DNA of 59,192 bases. Source: CALOBA01 sp942491465. GTDB lineage: Bacteria > Pseudomonadota > Gammaproteobacteria > Chromatiales > Chromatiaceae. The stretch lies in contig CALOBA010000009.1 in NCBI GenBank assembly GCA_942491465.1, positions 1 through 59,192 of the forward strand, written 5' to 3'. Of this stretch, positions 1-11,126 are shown piece by piece (the stretch's first letter is position 1; each line of letters starts with the position of its first letter). A program made the position numbers and the translations under genes. The notes under the pieces were generated by a model. It was not told the DNA's origin and searched no databases. It saw only the letters and a program-made list of their open reading frames with translations.

Positions 1-4
1 AACA

Positions 5-1621
5 ATGAACCCTCTCAAGTCCGCCCTTGGTCCGCCTCGCCGTCGTCAACGCCTCCCGGGCGTCATTGCCGCGTCGGCCTTGTTGCTGCTTGCCGGCTGC
101 TTTCAGCAGCGGCACCAGCACGCGCCCGAGCCCTACGCCGGCATGGCTGCCCCGGTCCCAATGGGGCAGCCGATGCCGGGGGCCGTCGATCGCGACCGCT
201 TTGAGGCCTTCGACGACAATCCGGTCAAGGTCGCCGCCGAAGAGCCGGTCTCAACCTTCTCCATCGATGTGGATACCGCCTCCTATGCGCTGATGCGCCG
301 CCATCTCAACGACGGCGCGCTGCCGCCGCGGGATGCCATCCGCACCGAGGAGCTGGTCAACTACTTCAGCTACGACTATCCGCTGCCCCCGAACAGGACC
401 CGGCCGTTCCAGGTCAGCACCGACCTGTACCCGACCCCATGGAACCGGGGCACCCAACTGCTGCACATCGGCATCCAGGGCTACGACATTGTTCCGGGGC
501 GGCGCCCGCCGGCCAATCTGGTGCTGCTGCTCGATGTCTCCGGCTCCATGGACGCCCCGGACAAGCTGCCGCTGCTGAAGCAGTCCATGGGCATGCTGGT
601 CTCGCAGATGGATCAGCGCGATAGGGTGGCGATCGTGGTCTATGCCGGGGCCGCCGGTACGGTGCTGGAGCCGACCCGCGGCTCGGAGCAGGCGAAGATC
701 CGCACCGCCCTCACACGCCTGAGCGCCGGCGGCTCCACGGCCGGCGGCGAGGGCATCCGTCAGGCCTATGCCCTGGCGCAGGCCAGCTTCAAGCAGGGCG
801 CCGTCAATCGCGTCATCCTCGCCACCGACGGCGACTTCAACGTCGGTATCGCCGACCCGGAGCGCCTCGAAGCCTTCGTCGCCGAGAAGCGCAAGACCGG
901 GGTATTTCTGAGCGTACTCGGCTTCGGCCGCGGCAACTACAATGACGCGCTGATGCAGAAGCTGGCCCAGGCCGGCAACGGCAACGCCGCCTATATCGAC
1001 ACCCGGCGCGAGGCGAAAAAGGTCCTGGTCGACGAGATGAGCGGGACGCTGTTCCCCATCGCCAAGGACGTCAAGATCCAGGTCGAATTCAATCCGGCCA
1101 GGGTCGCCGAGTACCGGCTGATCGGCTACGAGACACGGATGCTCAAGCGCGAGGACTTCAACAACGACCAGGTGGACGCCGGCGACATCGGCAGCGGCCA
1201 TTCGGTGACGGCCCTCTACGAGATCACCCCCGTCGGCAGCACCGCCCGCCTCACCGAGCCCCTGCGCTACCGGCAGCCGGCCGCGCGCCAGACCCCGACC
1301 GACAAGACCGGGGAGATCGCCTTCGTGCGCATGCGCTACAAGCTCCCGGACCAGCCCGGCAGCCGGCTGATCGAGGTGCCGGTGCGGCAGTCCGATGCGC
1401 TGGCATCCATCGACCAGGCCCCCAACGACGTGCGCTTCGCCACCGCCGTCGCCGCCTTCGGCCAGCGCCTGCGCGGCGCTCGCTATCTGGGCACATTCGA
1501 CTACCCGGCCATTCAACGCCTGGCGCGGTCAGCAAAGGGGAACGACCCGTTCGGCTATCGGGCCGAGCTGATCGGACTGGTGCGGCGCGCAGAGACCGCC
1601 CCTGGGCTGCCTGCGTTGTAG
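5..1621 (+). CDS. VWA-domain lipoprotein (YfbK-like, DUF3520 family)
   Basis: The 538-residue product starts with a basic N-terminus and a hydrophobic stretch ending in the lipobox LLAGC (Cys32), so it is probably a lipoprotein. After a short linker comes the segment typical of the YfbK/VWA family (around STFSIDVDTASY, residues 80-95). The von Willebrand A domain follows, with the MIDAS motif DVSGSM beginning at Asp177 and a later ATDGDFN segment. The C-terminal 150 residues match the layout of DUF3520. The family is thought to act in metal-dependent protein contacts at the envelope; the partner is unknown here. The start is the first ATG of the window, four bases from its edge, so an upstream partner cannot be assessed. 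Confidence 0.85.
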   Translation: MNPLKSALGPPRRRQRLPGVIAASALLLLAGCFQQRHQHAPEPYAGMAAPVPMGQPMPGAVDRDRFEAFDDNPVKVAAEEPVSTFSIDVDTASYALMRRHLNDGALPPRDAIRTEELVNYFSYDYPLPPNRTRPFQVSTDLYPTPWNRGTQLLHIGIQGYDIVPGRRPPANLVLLLDVSGSMDAPDKLPLLKQSMGMLVSQMDQRDRVAIVVYAGAAGTVLEPTRGSEQAKIRTALTRLSAGGSTAGGEGIRQAYALAQASFKQGAVNRVILATDGDFNVGIADPERLEAFVAEKRKTGVFLSVLGFGRGNYNDALMQKLAQAGNGNAAYIDTRREAKKVLVDEMSGTLFPIAKDVKIQVEFNPARVAEYRLIGYETRMLKREDFNNDQVDAGDIGSGHSVTALYEITPVGSTARLTEPLRYRQPAARQTPTDKTGEIAFVRMRYKLPDQPGSRLIEVPVRQSDALASIDQAPNDVRFATAVAAFGQRLRGARYLGTFDYPAIQRLARSAKGNDPFGYRAELIGLVRRAETAPGLPAL

Positions 1622-1628
1622 GGCCGGC

Positions 1629-1690
1629 CCGGGATGTCGGCCTCCAGGCCGACCCGGATCAACAGGCGAGGTGAGGTTGGCAACAGCCCC
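1629..1690. repeat. dispersed palindromic repeat, copy 1
   Basis: The core GTCGGCCTCCAGGCCGAC is a palindrome, followed by CGGATCAACAGGCGAG. A near copy lies at 9871-9932, and a diverged copy is embedded in the TIR gene near 15826-15890. It lies just after the VWA gene stop and may form a hairpin in the transcript. Confidence 0.7.
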
Positions 1691-1761
1691 GCTACTTCCG
1701 CAGCAGTGCACTAGCACATCGTTTCAGCGCTTATTGCGGGGCCCAAGTTGCCGTTGACAAA

Positions 1762-1858
1762 CCTCACACAGAGCCGCGGAGCCATGGAGCGGTTGGTTCC
1801 GACCGCCGACGCACCAGCCAACCTGTTCGCTCTCGGTTGCTCCGCGGCCCCGTGTGAG
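1762..1858. repeat. long imperfect inverted repeat between VWA and OmpA-like genes
   Basis: Arms of about 20 bases (1763-1782 and 1839-1858) are complementary with two mismatches, separated by about 56 bases. The rest of the gene-free stretch 1691-1934 shows no convincing gene. It could be a shared terminator for the convergent flanking genes or a small mobile palindrome. Confidence 0.5.
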
Positions 1859-1934
1859 ATCAATTTCGAGTCCGGCAAGACCCGGCTCGCCTTTGCGGCT
1901 TCGAATGGCCCGACCCTGCCGAGCCAACAGCGCG

Positions 1935-2708
1935 CTAGCCGTCCGCCGGCTCGATGAGCCAAACCTCCACCCGACGATTGACCTCGCGACCGGCCGCGGT
2001 GGCGTTGTCGGCGACGGGGCGGTCGGCGCCGAGCCCCCGGGCGCTGAGCCGGTCTTCGGCGATGCCCTGCTGCATAAACCAGTCGCGCACGGCGGCGGCG
2101 CGCTGCCCGGAGAGCCGACGGTTGAGCGGTGCGCTGCCGGAGCTGTCGGTGTGGCCCTCGATGCGGGCACTGAGCCGCGGATAGGTCCGCAGCAGATCGG
2201 CGATGCGCTCCAGGGCGGGGAGCTCGCCGGCGGGGAGGGTTGCCGCGCCGCTGGGGAAGCGCAGGGCGTCGCCGGTCAGATTGAGCCGGACGCCGTCGTC
2301 GGTTAGCTGAGCACCGAGGGCGGCGAGGCTGCTGTAGTAGCCGCGCAGCTCGGCGCTGGCTTGGCGGGCCGGCACCCGCGGCTCCGGGTCTGCGCGGGCG
2401 GCGGCCAGGGCCTGCTCGGTCTCGCCGAGGCGTTGCTCGCAGTCGTCGGGCGCCGCGGCCTGGGCTTGCGCCTCGGCTCGAACGGCGCGCAGGGCCGCAC
2501 GCTCCACGTCCAAGGCGTCGCGCAGCGTTGCCACGGCCTGATCGGCCTCTGCCAGGCGCTCGGGCAGCGTTGCGATCTCGGCCTCGGTGACGGCGACCTG
2601 CGCGCGCAGGGCGTCGTTCGCGTGGCCGGAGAGCACGTAGACGGCGATCAGGACGATCAACAGGAGCCAGAACAGGCCCTTCCAGACGGATTCGGGCAGC
2701 TCGGACAT
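1935..2708 (-). CDS. OmpA-like C-terminal domain protein with N-terminal membrane anchor
   Basis: The 257-residue product has an N-terminal membrane segment (residues 11-28, GLFWLLLIVLIAVYVLSG) without a clear cleavage site. A predicted coiled-coil of alternating Ala/Glu/Arg covers residues 30-115, and an OmpA_C peptidoglycan-binding domain covers about 140-255, with the signature around TDSSGSAPLNRRLS (187-200). The architecture resembles MotB/TolR-like or Pal-like wall tethers rather than a beta-barrel. Its ATG overlaps the mrpG stop by one base, so it is the last gene of the Mrp operon. That suggests a job linked to the antiporter or the envelope near it; this link is inferred. Confidence 0.85.
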   Translation of the reverse strand: MSELPESVWKGLFWLLLIVLIAVYVLSGHANDALRAQVAVTEAEIATLPERLAEADQAVATLRDALDVERAALRAVRAEAQAQAAAPDDCEQRLGETEQALAAARADPEPRVPARQASAELRGYYSSLAALGAQLTDDGVRLNLTGDALRFPSGAATLPAGELPALERIADLLRTYPRLSARIEGHTDSSGSAPLNRRLSGQRAAAVRDWFMQQGIAEDRLSARGLGADRPVADNATAAGREVNRRVEVWLIEPADG

Positions 2709-3124
2709 CAGGGTCTCCTCGGGATCGGCTCCGCGGCGGCGTCGTCGCCGGTGGGGGACGACGCATCGGCGCCGGGCCCCTGGAGCAGTTCCTCCGGCGG
2801 CAGCCCGGAACGCCCGCGCAGGCGCAGGTGGAGCGCGGACTTGGCCATCAGATGGGCGCCCACCGGGGCGGTGATGAGCAGGAAGACCGCGACCAGGATC
2901 TCGTGCAGGGACAGGCCGTCACTGCGCTGGCTGAAGTAGATCGCCGAGGCCACCAGCAGGCTGCCCACGCCCAGGGTCGTCGCCTTGGTCGGGGTGTGCA
3001 GACGGCAGAAGAAGTCGCCCATGCGCAGCAGACCGAAGGAGCCGAGCAGCGTGAACGAGGCCCCCATGACGATGAGCACGGCGACAAGCAGCTCCAAGGC
3101 GAGGTTCAGGCTCAGGTCAGGCAT
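2708..3124 (-). CDS. mrpG: Mrp/Mnh Na+(K+)/H+ antiporter subunit G
   Basis: This is a 138-residue protein with three membrane segments in the first 90 residues and the family-typical stretch MGDFFCRLHTPTKATTLGVG. It is a small subunit of the multi-subunit cation/proton antiporter in the inner membrane. The C-terminal 35 residues are a polar tail (Pro/Asp/Ala). It is followed with a one-base overlap by the OmpA-like gene and preceded eight bases away by mrpF, indicating translational coupling. Confidence 0.93.
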   Translation of the reverse strand: MPDLSLNLALELLVAVLIVMGASFTLLGSFGLLRMGDFFCRLHTPTKATTLGVGSLLVASAIYFSQRSDGLSLHEILVAVFLLITAPVGAHLMAKSALHLRLRGRSGLPPEELLQGPGADASSPTGDDAAAEPIPRRP

Positions 3125-3131
3125 GGGACGG

Positions 3132-3428
3132 TCACTCGATGATGTCGCCGCGGGTCAGGAACTTGGCCAGGGCGACGGTGCTGATGAAGCCGATCAGCGC
3201 GATCAGCAGCGCGGCCTCGAAGAACAGGTCGCTGTCGAGCTGAATGCCGAACAGCACCAGCAGCGCCACGGTGTTCACGTACAGGGTGTCCAGCGCCAGG
3301 ATGCGGTCGGGCTGATCGGGGCCGATGACCAGGCGCACCAGCGACATCAGCAGCGCGGCGCCGACGAACAGGAAGCCGATGGCCACCGCCCCGCTCAATA
3401 CCGTGCCGCCGCTCAACAGCTCATTCAT
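3132..3428 (-). CDS. mrpF: Mrp/Mnh antiporter subunit F
   Basis: The 98-residue subunit F has three transmembrane helices. The conserved RLVIGPDQPDRILALDTLYVN stretch (written here in parts RLVIGPDQPD and RILALDTLYVN) is diagnostic. The open frame runs further upstream, but that extension overlaps mrpE out of frame and lacks family similarity, so the ATG at 3428 (protein beginning MNELLSG) is chosen. This leaves a 13-base gap after mrpE. Confidence 0.92.
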   Translation of the reverse strand: MNELLSGGTVLSGAVAIGFLFVGAALLMSLVRLVIGPDQPDRILALDTLYVNTVALLVLFGIQLDSDLFFEAALLIALIGFISTVALAKFLTRGDIIE

Positions 3429-3441
3429 GCGGGCAAGCGCC

Positions 3442-3927
3442 TCATTCCAGGGTCTCCAGCAGGGGCTGCTCGTAGCGTTCGCGGATGGTGGCGATGATCT
3501 GATCCGGGTCGTCGGCCTGCAGGGCATGGATGATCAGCCGGGTGCGATCGGCGCTGAGATAGGCCGACAGGGTGCCGGGGGTCAGCGAGATGGTGTTGGC
3601 CAGCAGGCTGATGCCGACATTGCCGCGCAGCCTCAGCGGCATGACGATGAAGCCCGGGCGGACGTTGCGCGACGGCCCCACCACCAGGGCGGCGACGGAG
3701 AAGTTGGCGATGAGGATATCCCAGAGCACGCGGGCGAAGAAGCCCAGCAGCACCCAGGGCCGGCGGATGCGGACTTGGGCCTCCCAGAAGCGGGCCGTGA
3801 ACAGCGGGATCAGCCAGGCCAGCAGCAGACCCATCAGCCACTGACCGGGCCCGAAGGCGTTCACCAGCAGCAGCCAGAGCAGCAGCAGCATCAGCGACAG
3901 GATGGGATGGGGCAGGATCTGCTTCAT
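3442..3927 (-). CDS. mrpE: Mrp/Mnh antiporter subunit E
   Basis: The 161-residue protein has two or three hydrophobic segments in the first 65 residues, then the conserved FVVMPLRLRG-like element (FIVMPLRLRG), the TPGTLSAYLS motif and a cytosolic C-terminal half. These are hallmarks of MrpE/MnhE. Its ATG overlaps the mrpD stop (ATGA arrangement), so the two are co-translated. Confidence 0.93.
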   Translation of the reverse strand: MKQILPHPILSLMLLLLWLLLVNAFGPGQWLMGLLLAWLIPLFTARFWEAQVRIRRPWVLLGFFARVLWDILIANFSVAALVVGPSRNVRPGFIVMPLRLRGNVGISLLANTISLTPGTLSAYLSADRTRLIIHALQADDPDQIIATIRERYEQPLLETLE

Positions 3928-5465
3928 CAGGGGTGGGGCGTCGGCGCGCCCGGCGCGAGGACGGTCTGGATGTACAGTGCCGGCTGATCGAGCTGCTCGG
4001 CGGCGGCCCGGGCCAGGTCGTAGATCGGGCCGGCGTAGACCACCAGCAGCACGCCGACGGCGGTGAGCGCCGCCACCGGCACCAGATAGGCCGGGTCCGG
4101 CAGCCGGGCGGCGCCGGCCTTCGGGTCGGTCTTGAAGAACAGCACACTGCCGGCGCGGGCCAGCGCGGTCAGGTTCATCAGGCCGGTGATCAGCACCACG
4201 CCGAAGATCCAGGGCATCATCGGATCGGTCAGCCCCGCCTGCAGGATGAGCACCTTACCGATGAAGCCGGACAGCGGCGGCAGGCCCGCCGAGGCCACCG
4301 CCAGCACCAGGAACAGCCCGCCGAGCACATTGGCCGCCGGCAGGGTCGGCCCGGCGGTGAGCCGATCGGCAAACCGACCGCGGGTCTGGGAGAGCTTGTC
4401 GGTGAGCAGGAACAGGGCCGCGGCCACCAGCGTCGAGTGCATCAGATAGTAGAGCCCGGCGGCCATCGCCTGCACGCCGCCGATGCCGAGCGCGGTGAGC
4501 AGCGTCCCGGCGGAGACCACCACCAGATAGGCCACCAGCATGGCGAGCCTCCGACTGGCCAGCGCACCGATGGTGCCGGCAACGATGGTCACCAGCCCGA
4601 GGATCAGCAGCAGGCTGCCGAACAGCGTGCTGAGGGGGTCGGCAGCGGGGACCAGGATCAGGGTGTCGAAGCGCAGCATGGCATAGGCACCGACCTTGGT
4701 CATGATCGCGAACAGCGCGGCGGCGGCGGGCCCGGCGCTGGCGTAGGCCCCCGGCAGCCACAGGTGCAGCGGCGCCAGCGCCGCCTTGAGGGCAAACACC
4801 AGCAGCAACAAGAGCCCGGCGGCGTCCACCAGCTGGCGCTGATCCGCCGGCAGCGCGGCCCAGCGCACCGACAGATCGGCCATGTTCAACGTGCCGAAGA
4901 TGCCGTACAGGGTCCCCACCGCGAATAGGAACAGGCTGGAGCCCACCAGGTTGACGACGACATAGTGCAGCCCGGCGCGGCTGCGCCCCGGCCCGCAGCC
5001 GTGCAGCAGCAGGCCGTAGGAGGCGATCAGCAGGACCTCGAAGAAGACGAACAGGTTGAACAGGTCGCCGGTCAGGAAGGCGCCGTTGAGCCCGAAGAGC
5101 TGGAACTGGAACAGCACATGGAACTGCCGGCCCTTGCGGTCGCTGCCGTGAATGGCATGGATCATCACCAACACGGCCAGCAGCGCCGTCAGCAGCACCA
5201 TCAGCGCCGACAGCCGATCGGCCACCAGCATGATGCCGTAGGGCGCCGGCCAGTCGCCGAGTCGGTAGGTGAGGATAGTGCCGTCCTGCACGGCCAGCAG
5301 CAGCAGCAGCGAGACGCCGAACAGGGCCTGCACGCCGAGCATGCTCAGCGTGCGCCGCAGCGGCGTCGCGCTGCCGCGCATCAGCACCAGCAGGATACCG
5401 GCCAACAGCGGCACCAGCAGGGGCAGGATGACGATGTGATTCGCTGCGCTCACGGGTCCGCTCAC
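3927..5465 (-). CDS. mrpD: Mrp/Mnh antiporter subunit D (NuoL/M/N-like)
   Basis: The 512-residue polytopic protein belongs to the proton-conducting membrane transporter family shared with complex I NuoM/N. It has about 14 membrane segments and conserved charged residues in membrane helices, such as the FALKAALAPLHLWLPGAYASA region (key residues K, H, L, P). The start is a GTG at 5465, overlapping the mrpC stop. It forms an ion channel-like subunit of the Mrp complex with MrpA. Confidence 0.94.
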   Translation of the reverse strand: MSGPVSAANHIVILPLLVPLLAGILLVLMRGSATPLRRTLSMLGVQALFGVSLLLLLAVQDGTILTYRLGDWPAPYGIMLVADRLSALMVLLTALLAVLVMIHAIHGSDRKGRQFHVLFQFQLFGLNGAFLTGDLFNLFVFFEVLLIASYGLLLHGCGPGRSRAGLHYVVVNLVGSSLFLFAVGTLYGIFGTLNMADLSVRWAALPADQRQLVDAAGLLLLLVFALKAALAPLHLWLPGAYASAGPAAAALFAIMTKVGAYAMLRFDTLILVPAADPLSTLFGSLLLILGLVTIVAGTIGALASRRLAMLVAYLVVVSAGTLLTALGIGGVQAMAAGLYYLMHSTLVAAALFLLTDKLSQTRGRFADRLTAGPTLPAANVLGGLFLVLAVASAGLPPLSGFIGKVLILQAGLTDPMMPWIFGVVLITGLMNLTALARAGSVLFFKTDPKAGAARLPDPAYLVPVAALTAVGVLLVVYAGPIYDLARAAAEQLDQPALYIQTVLAPGAPTPHP

Positions 5466-5787
5466 GACTCGCGCCCATCCACATGATCATTCCCCAGATC
5501 GGCCCGCGCCCGCAGCGCCAGCACGACGACGAAGGCGGTCATGCCGAAGCCGATGACGATCGCCGTCAGCACCAGCGCCTGGGGCAGCGGATCGGCCATG
5601 GCCGTGCGCCCGGGCTCGATGATGGCCGGGGCGCCGATGGTGAGCCGCCCCATGGCGAACAGGAACAGGTTGACGCCGTAGGACAACAGCGTCAGTCCCA
5701 GCACCACCGGGAAGGTGCGCGCCCGCAGCAGCAGATAGATGCCGCAGGCGGTGAGCAGGCCGATGACCGCGGCGAACAGGGCCTCCA

Positions 5788-5788
<1 letters not shown>
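5462..5788 (-). CDS. mrpC: Mrp/Mnh antiporter subunit C (NuoK-like)
   Basis: The 108-residue protein has three transmembrane helices and the NuoK-like pattern GIYLLLRARTFPVVLGLTLL followed by SYGVNLFLF. It is the NuoK homologue of the Mrp complex. The ATG overlaps the mrpA stop and the gene's own stop overlaps the mrpD GTG, as expected of a compact Mrp operon. Confidence 0.94.
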
Positions 5789-8589
<2,801 letters not shown>

Positions 8590-8794
8590 CGGCGCGTTGG
8601 GGGATACGGACGGCAGTGGGGATGGTGCTGATCCGGCCAAGCCGGGGCAGAGTGGCGGGCGAGGTTAGCGATGGATGCGGGGCGGGTCAAGGCGCAAACG
8701 CAGGCCGCCGTCGGCGAAGCCCTGCGCCCGGGGCTTCGGCGCCGACCTCAGCGCGCCTGCGCACCGCTCGTTGTCGCTGTCGCTGTGTCGTGTT

Positions 8795-8835
<41 letters not shown>

Positions 8836-8852
8836 TGTCGTGGTTGTGCTGG

Positions 8853-9730
8853 TTCAGCCAAAAACCGGGGTTGAGAGCATCGCCGAAAACAGCGGATCTC
8901 GACGGCCTAGTGCTTTGCCGCGAAAATTCCGAGACCGCCCGCAGCTGTGGGAGCGATTTGCAATCGCGACCGCCGCGACGCGGAAGTCGCGACTGCAAGT
9001 CGCTCCCACAGCACCGAGTGGGGATGGACGTCATGACGCCGGGGCTCGCCGTAGGCTGTCGAAATCTTCCCGGATCTCGACAACCCCGCCCCCCGGTTTC
9101 CGACGCTGCCTGGCTGAGTCTCAGCGCCAAGAGATGCTCACACGGAGGCACAGAGACACGGAGAGAAGAAAGACGGATGCCGGTGCGCGAACCTGACTAC
9201 GGCATCCTCTCTTATCCGTTGCTCCGTGTGAGTCACTCTTACAGGCACCCGCCGCTGGAGTTCTTCAGCCAAAAACCGGGGTCCAAAGAATCGCCGAAAA
9301 CAGCGGATCTCGACGGCCTAGTGCTTTGCCGCGAAAATTCCGAGACCGCCCGCAGCTGTGGGAGCGATTTGCAATCGCGACCGCCGCGACGCGGAAGTCG
9401 CGACTGCAAGTCGCTCCCACAGCACCGAGTGGGGATGGACGTCATGACGCCGGGGCTCGCCGTAGGCTGTCGAAATCTTCCCGGATCTCGACAACCCCGC
9501 CCCCCGGTTTCCGACGCTGCCTGGCTGAGTCTCAGCGCCAAGAGATGCTCACACGGAGGCACAGAGACACGGAGAGAAGAAAGACGGATGCCGGTGCGCG
9601 AACCTGACTACGGCATCCTCTCTTCTCCGTTGCTCCGTGTGAGTCACTCTTACAGGCACCCGCCACTGGAGTTCTTCAGCCAAAAACCGGGGTCGAGAGA
9701 ATCGCCGAAAACAGCGGATCTCGACGGCCT
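8853..9730. repeat. 411-bp direct repeat, two full units plus a partial third
   Basis: The phrase TTCAGCCAAAAACCGGGG starts at 8853, 9264 and 9675, a constant period of 411. Units one and two are nearly identical over their length; the third stops after about 55 bases. Each unit carries a REP-like hairpin (about 8944-9012 and 9355-9423) bounded by CTGTGGGAGCGA and TCGCTCCCACAG, and a CACGGAGGCACAGAGACACG stretch. No open frame looks like a real protein; frames that appear across it are repeats of each other. Confidence 0.95.
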
Positions 9731-9873
9731 AGGGTCTACCCCAATGCCGTTAATTTAAGCCGTGGGAGCGGCTTCCAGCCGCGACGGTCGCCGCGCGAGC
9801 CGAGTCGCGGCTTGAAGCCGCCCCCACAAAGCGCTCCCATCGCTCGCTAACTTAATGGCACTAGGGTCTACCC
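9729..9873. mobile_element. MITE (REP-bearing), copy 1, with 13-bp flanking duplication
   Basis: CTAGGGTCTACCC occurs at 9729-9741 and again at 9861-9873. Between them lies a 119-base element whose ends are imperfect inverted repeats (TGCCGTTAATTTAAGC at 9745 against GCTAACTTAATGGCA ending 9860). Its centre is a long hairpin of GTGGGAGCGGCTTCCAGCCG type. The flanking direct repeat looks like a target site duplication. Related copies lie at 34786-34874 and 54690-54906. Confidence 0.75.
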
Positions 9874-9932
9874 GGGAGGGTCGGCCTCCAGGCCGACACG
9901 GATCAGCAGGCGAGTTGAAGTTGGGAAAGGCC
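9871..9932. repeat. dispersed palindromic repeat, copy 2
   Basis: It matches 1629-1690 closely: GTCGGCCTCCAGGCCGAC, then CGGATCAGCAGGCGAG. It directly follows the MITE. The remainder to 10010 shows nothing recognisable. Confidence 0.7.
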
Positions 9933-10010
9933 CCTTACGAAATCGCCATCGTCTGGCAATAGCAAAAGCGATCAGTGACGAGAGGACGGCGCAGGTCACC
10001 GCCTCGACCT

Positions 10011-11075
10011 TCACCCCGCCGACTCCCCCCGCCGCCAAGCCGCAACCTCCTGCCGCAGCCGAATCTCGGGATCATCCCGGCGGATCATCCGCTGCTGCAG
10101 CGGCACGCGGTAGCAATAGCGCCCGTCCTTGAGCCCCAGCACAAAGGCGAAGCGCAGGCGCCGCAGGCTGCGCTCGAGCTGCTCCGGGTCCACCGGGGCG
10201 CCGGCGTCGAGCAGGCGCTCGGCAAGCTCGGCGTAGCTGAAGCCGTCGAGGGCCACGGTGGCGTAGACCAGCATCCGGTCCAGGCGCTGCGTGGCCTCGT
10301 CGGCGACCAACGCGCGCCAATTGCCGAGCAGCTCGTCGCGGATGGGGTCGCAGGCGAAGGCCGCGTCCAGGTTGTCCGGGCCGATCTGGCGCTGGCTCGG
10401 CGCGAGCCGACCGATCAACTGGTGGCAGGTCATCGCGATCAGGTTGGCGCGCTGGCCGCAGTCGCGCACCAGGCGCTCGGCCAACGCGTCGGAGGCCAGC
10501 GTCAGCCCGAGCCAGCCCAGGGGCCGGTGCACCAGTGCCAGGCAGGCGTCCCACTCCAGCGCCTCCACCGAGATCAGCTCGCCGAAGTTCTTCAGCGGCG
10601 CATGGAAGTCCAGGGCGGTGCGCTCGAACAGCGTCCAATACCCGGCGAAGCTGAAGTGGGCCAGGCCGGCCTCGCTGAGCGCGCGCAGGCGCTTGAGCAC
10701 CGCATAGTCGCGGGCCACGTCGGCGGCGATGAAGGCGTCGGCCTCGTCGATCAGCAGCATCAGGGGCCGCTCGGCCCCGGCGGCGCGCAGCCGCGCCTCG
10801 ATGGCGTCCAGATCGGCGCCGGCCTGCCCGGTGCTCGGCAGCCCCAGCGCCGCGGCCAGCGGCCCGGTCAGGTCGGCGCCGCCCAGGGGCACATAGTGCA
10901 CCCGCACCCGTGCCGACCCCCGCAGCGCCCGCTCGACGGCCTGCAACAGGCTCGACTTGCCCACCTGGCGCCCGCCCACCACCAGATAGTTGCCGGGGTC
11001 GCGGTTGACGATGTGGTCCAACAGCCCGGCGCGGCCGAAGAACATCCGCGGATCGCGCACCCCGCCGCCGCTCAT
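10011..11075 (-). CDS. AAA/STAND-type ATPase with C-terminal winged-helix-like region
   Basis: The 354-residue protein has a Walker A motif GGRQVGKSS (residues 34-42) and a Walker B LMLLIDEADAF (105-115, Asp110-Glu111). A sensor-like strand (LAHFSFAGYW) follows, and a helical C-terminus resembles the winged-helix end of archaeal-type and MNS-clade STAND ATPases. The N-terminus FFGRAGLLDHIV is the usual entry of these ATPases. It starts about 51 bases after the stop of the decayed STAND gene and shares strand with the TIR gene, so it probably belongs to the same defence-like operon. Its fold plan matches the middle and end of the TIR protein at 15155-16708. It has no recognised effector domain of its own. 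Confidence 0.8.
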   Translation of the reverse strand: MSGGGVRDPRMFFGRAGLLDHIVNRDPGNYLVVGGRQVGKSSLLQAVERALRGSARVRVHYVPLGGADLTGPLAAALGLPSTGQAGADLDAIEARLRAAGAERPLMLLIDEADAFIAADVARDYAVLKRLRALSEAGLAHFSFAGYWTLFERTALDFHAPLKNFGELISVEALEWDACLALVHRPLGWLGLTLASDALAERLVRDCGQRANLIAMTCHQLIGRLAPSQRQIGPDNLDAAFACDPIRDELLGNWRALVADEATQRLDRMLVYATVALDGFSYAELAERLLDAGAPVDPEQLERSLRRLRFAFVLGLKDGRYCYRVPLQQRMIRRDDPEIRLRQEVAAWRRGESAG

Positions 11076-11126
11076 CGTGCAGCTCGTGCTAGCAATCGAC
11101 GGTTGGGCCGGCTCGCCAGGCGAGCT

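Noticed and set aside
8853..9730. Protein-coding repeats or a CRISPR-like array
   Set aside because: The period is 411 with no spacer variation, and the translations simply repeat each other with no domain.
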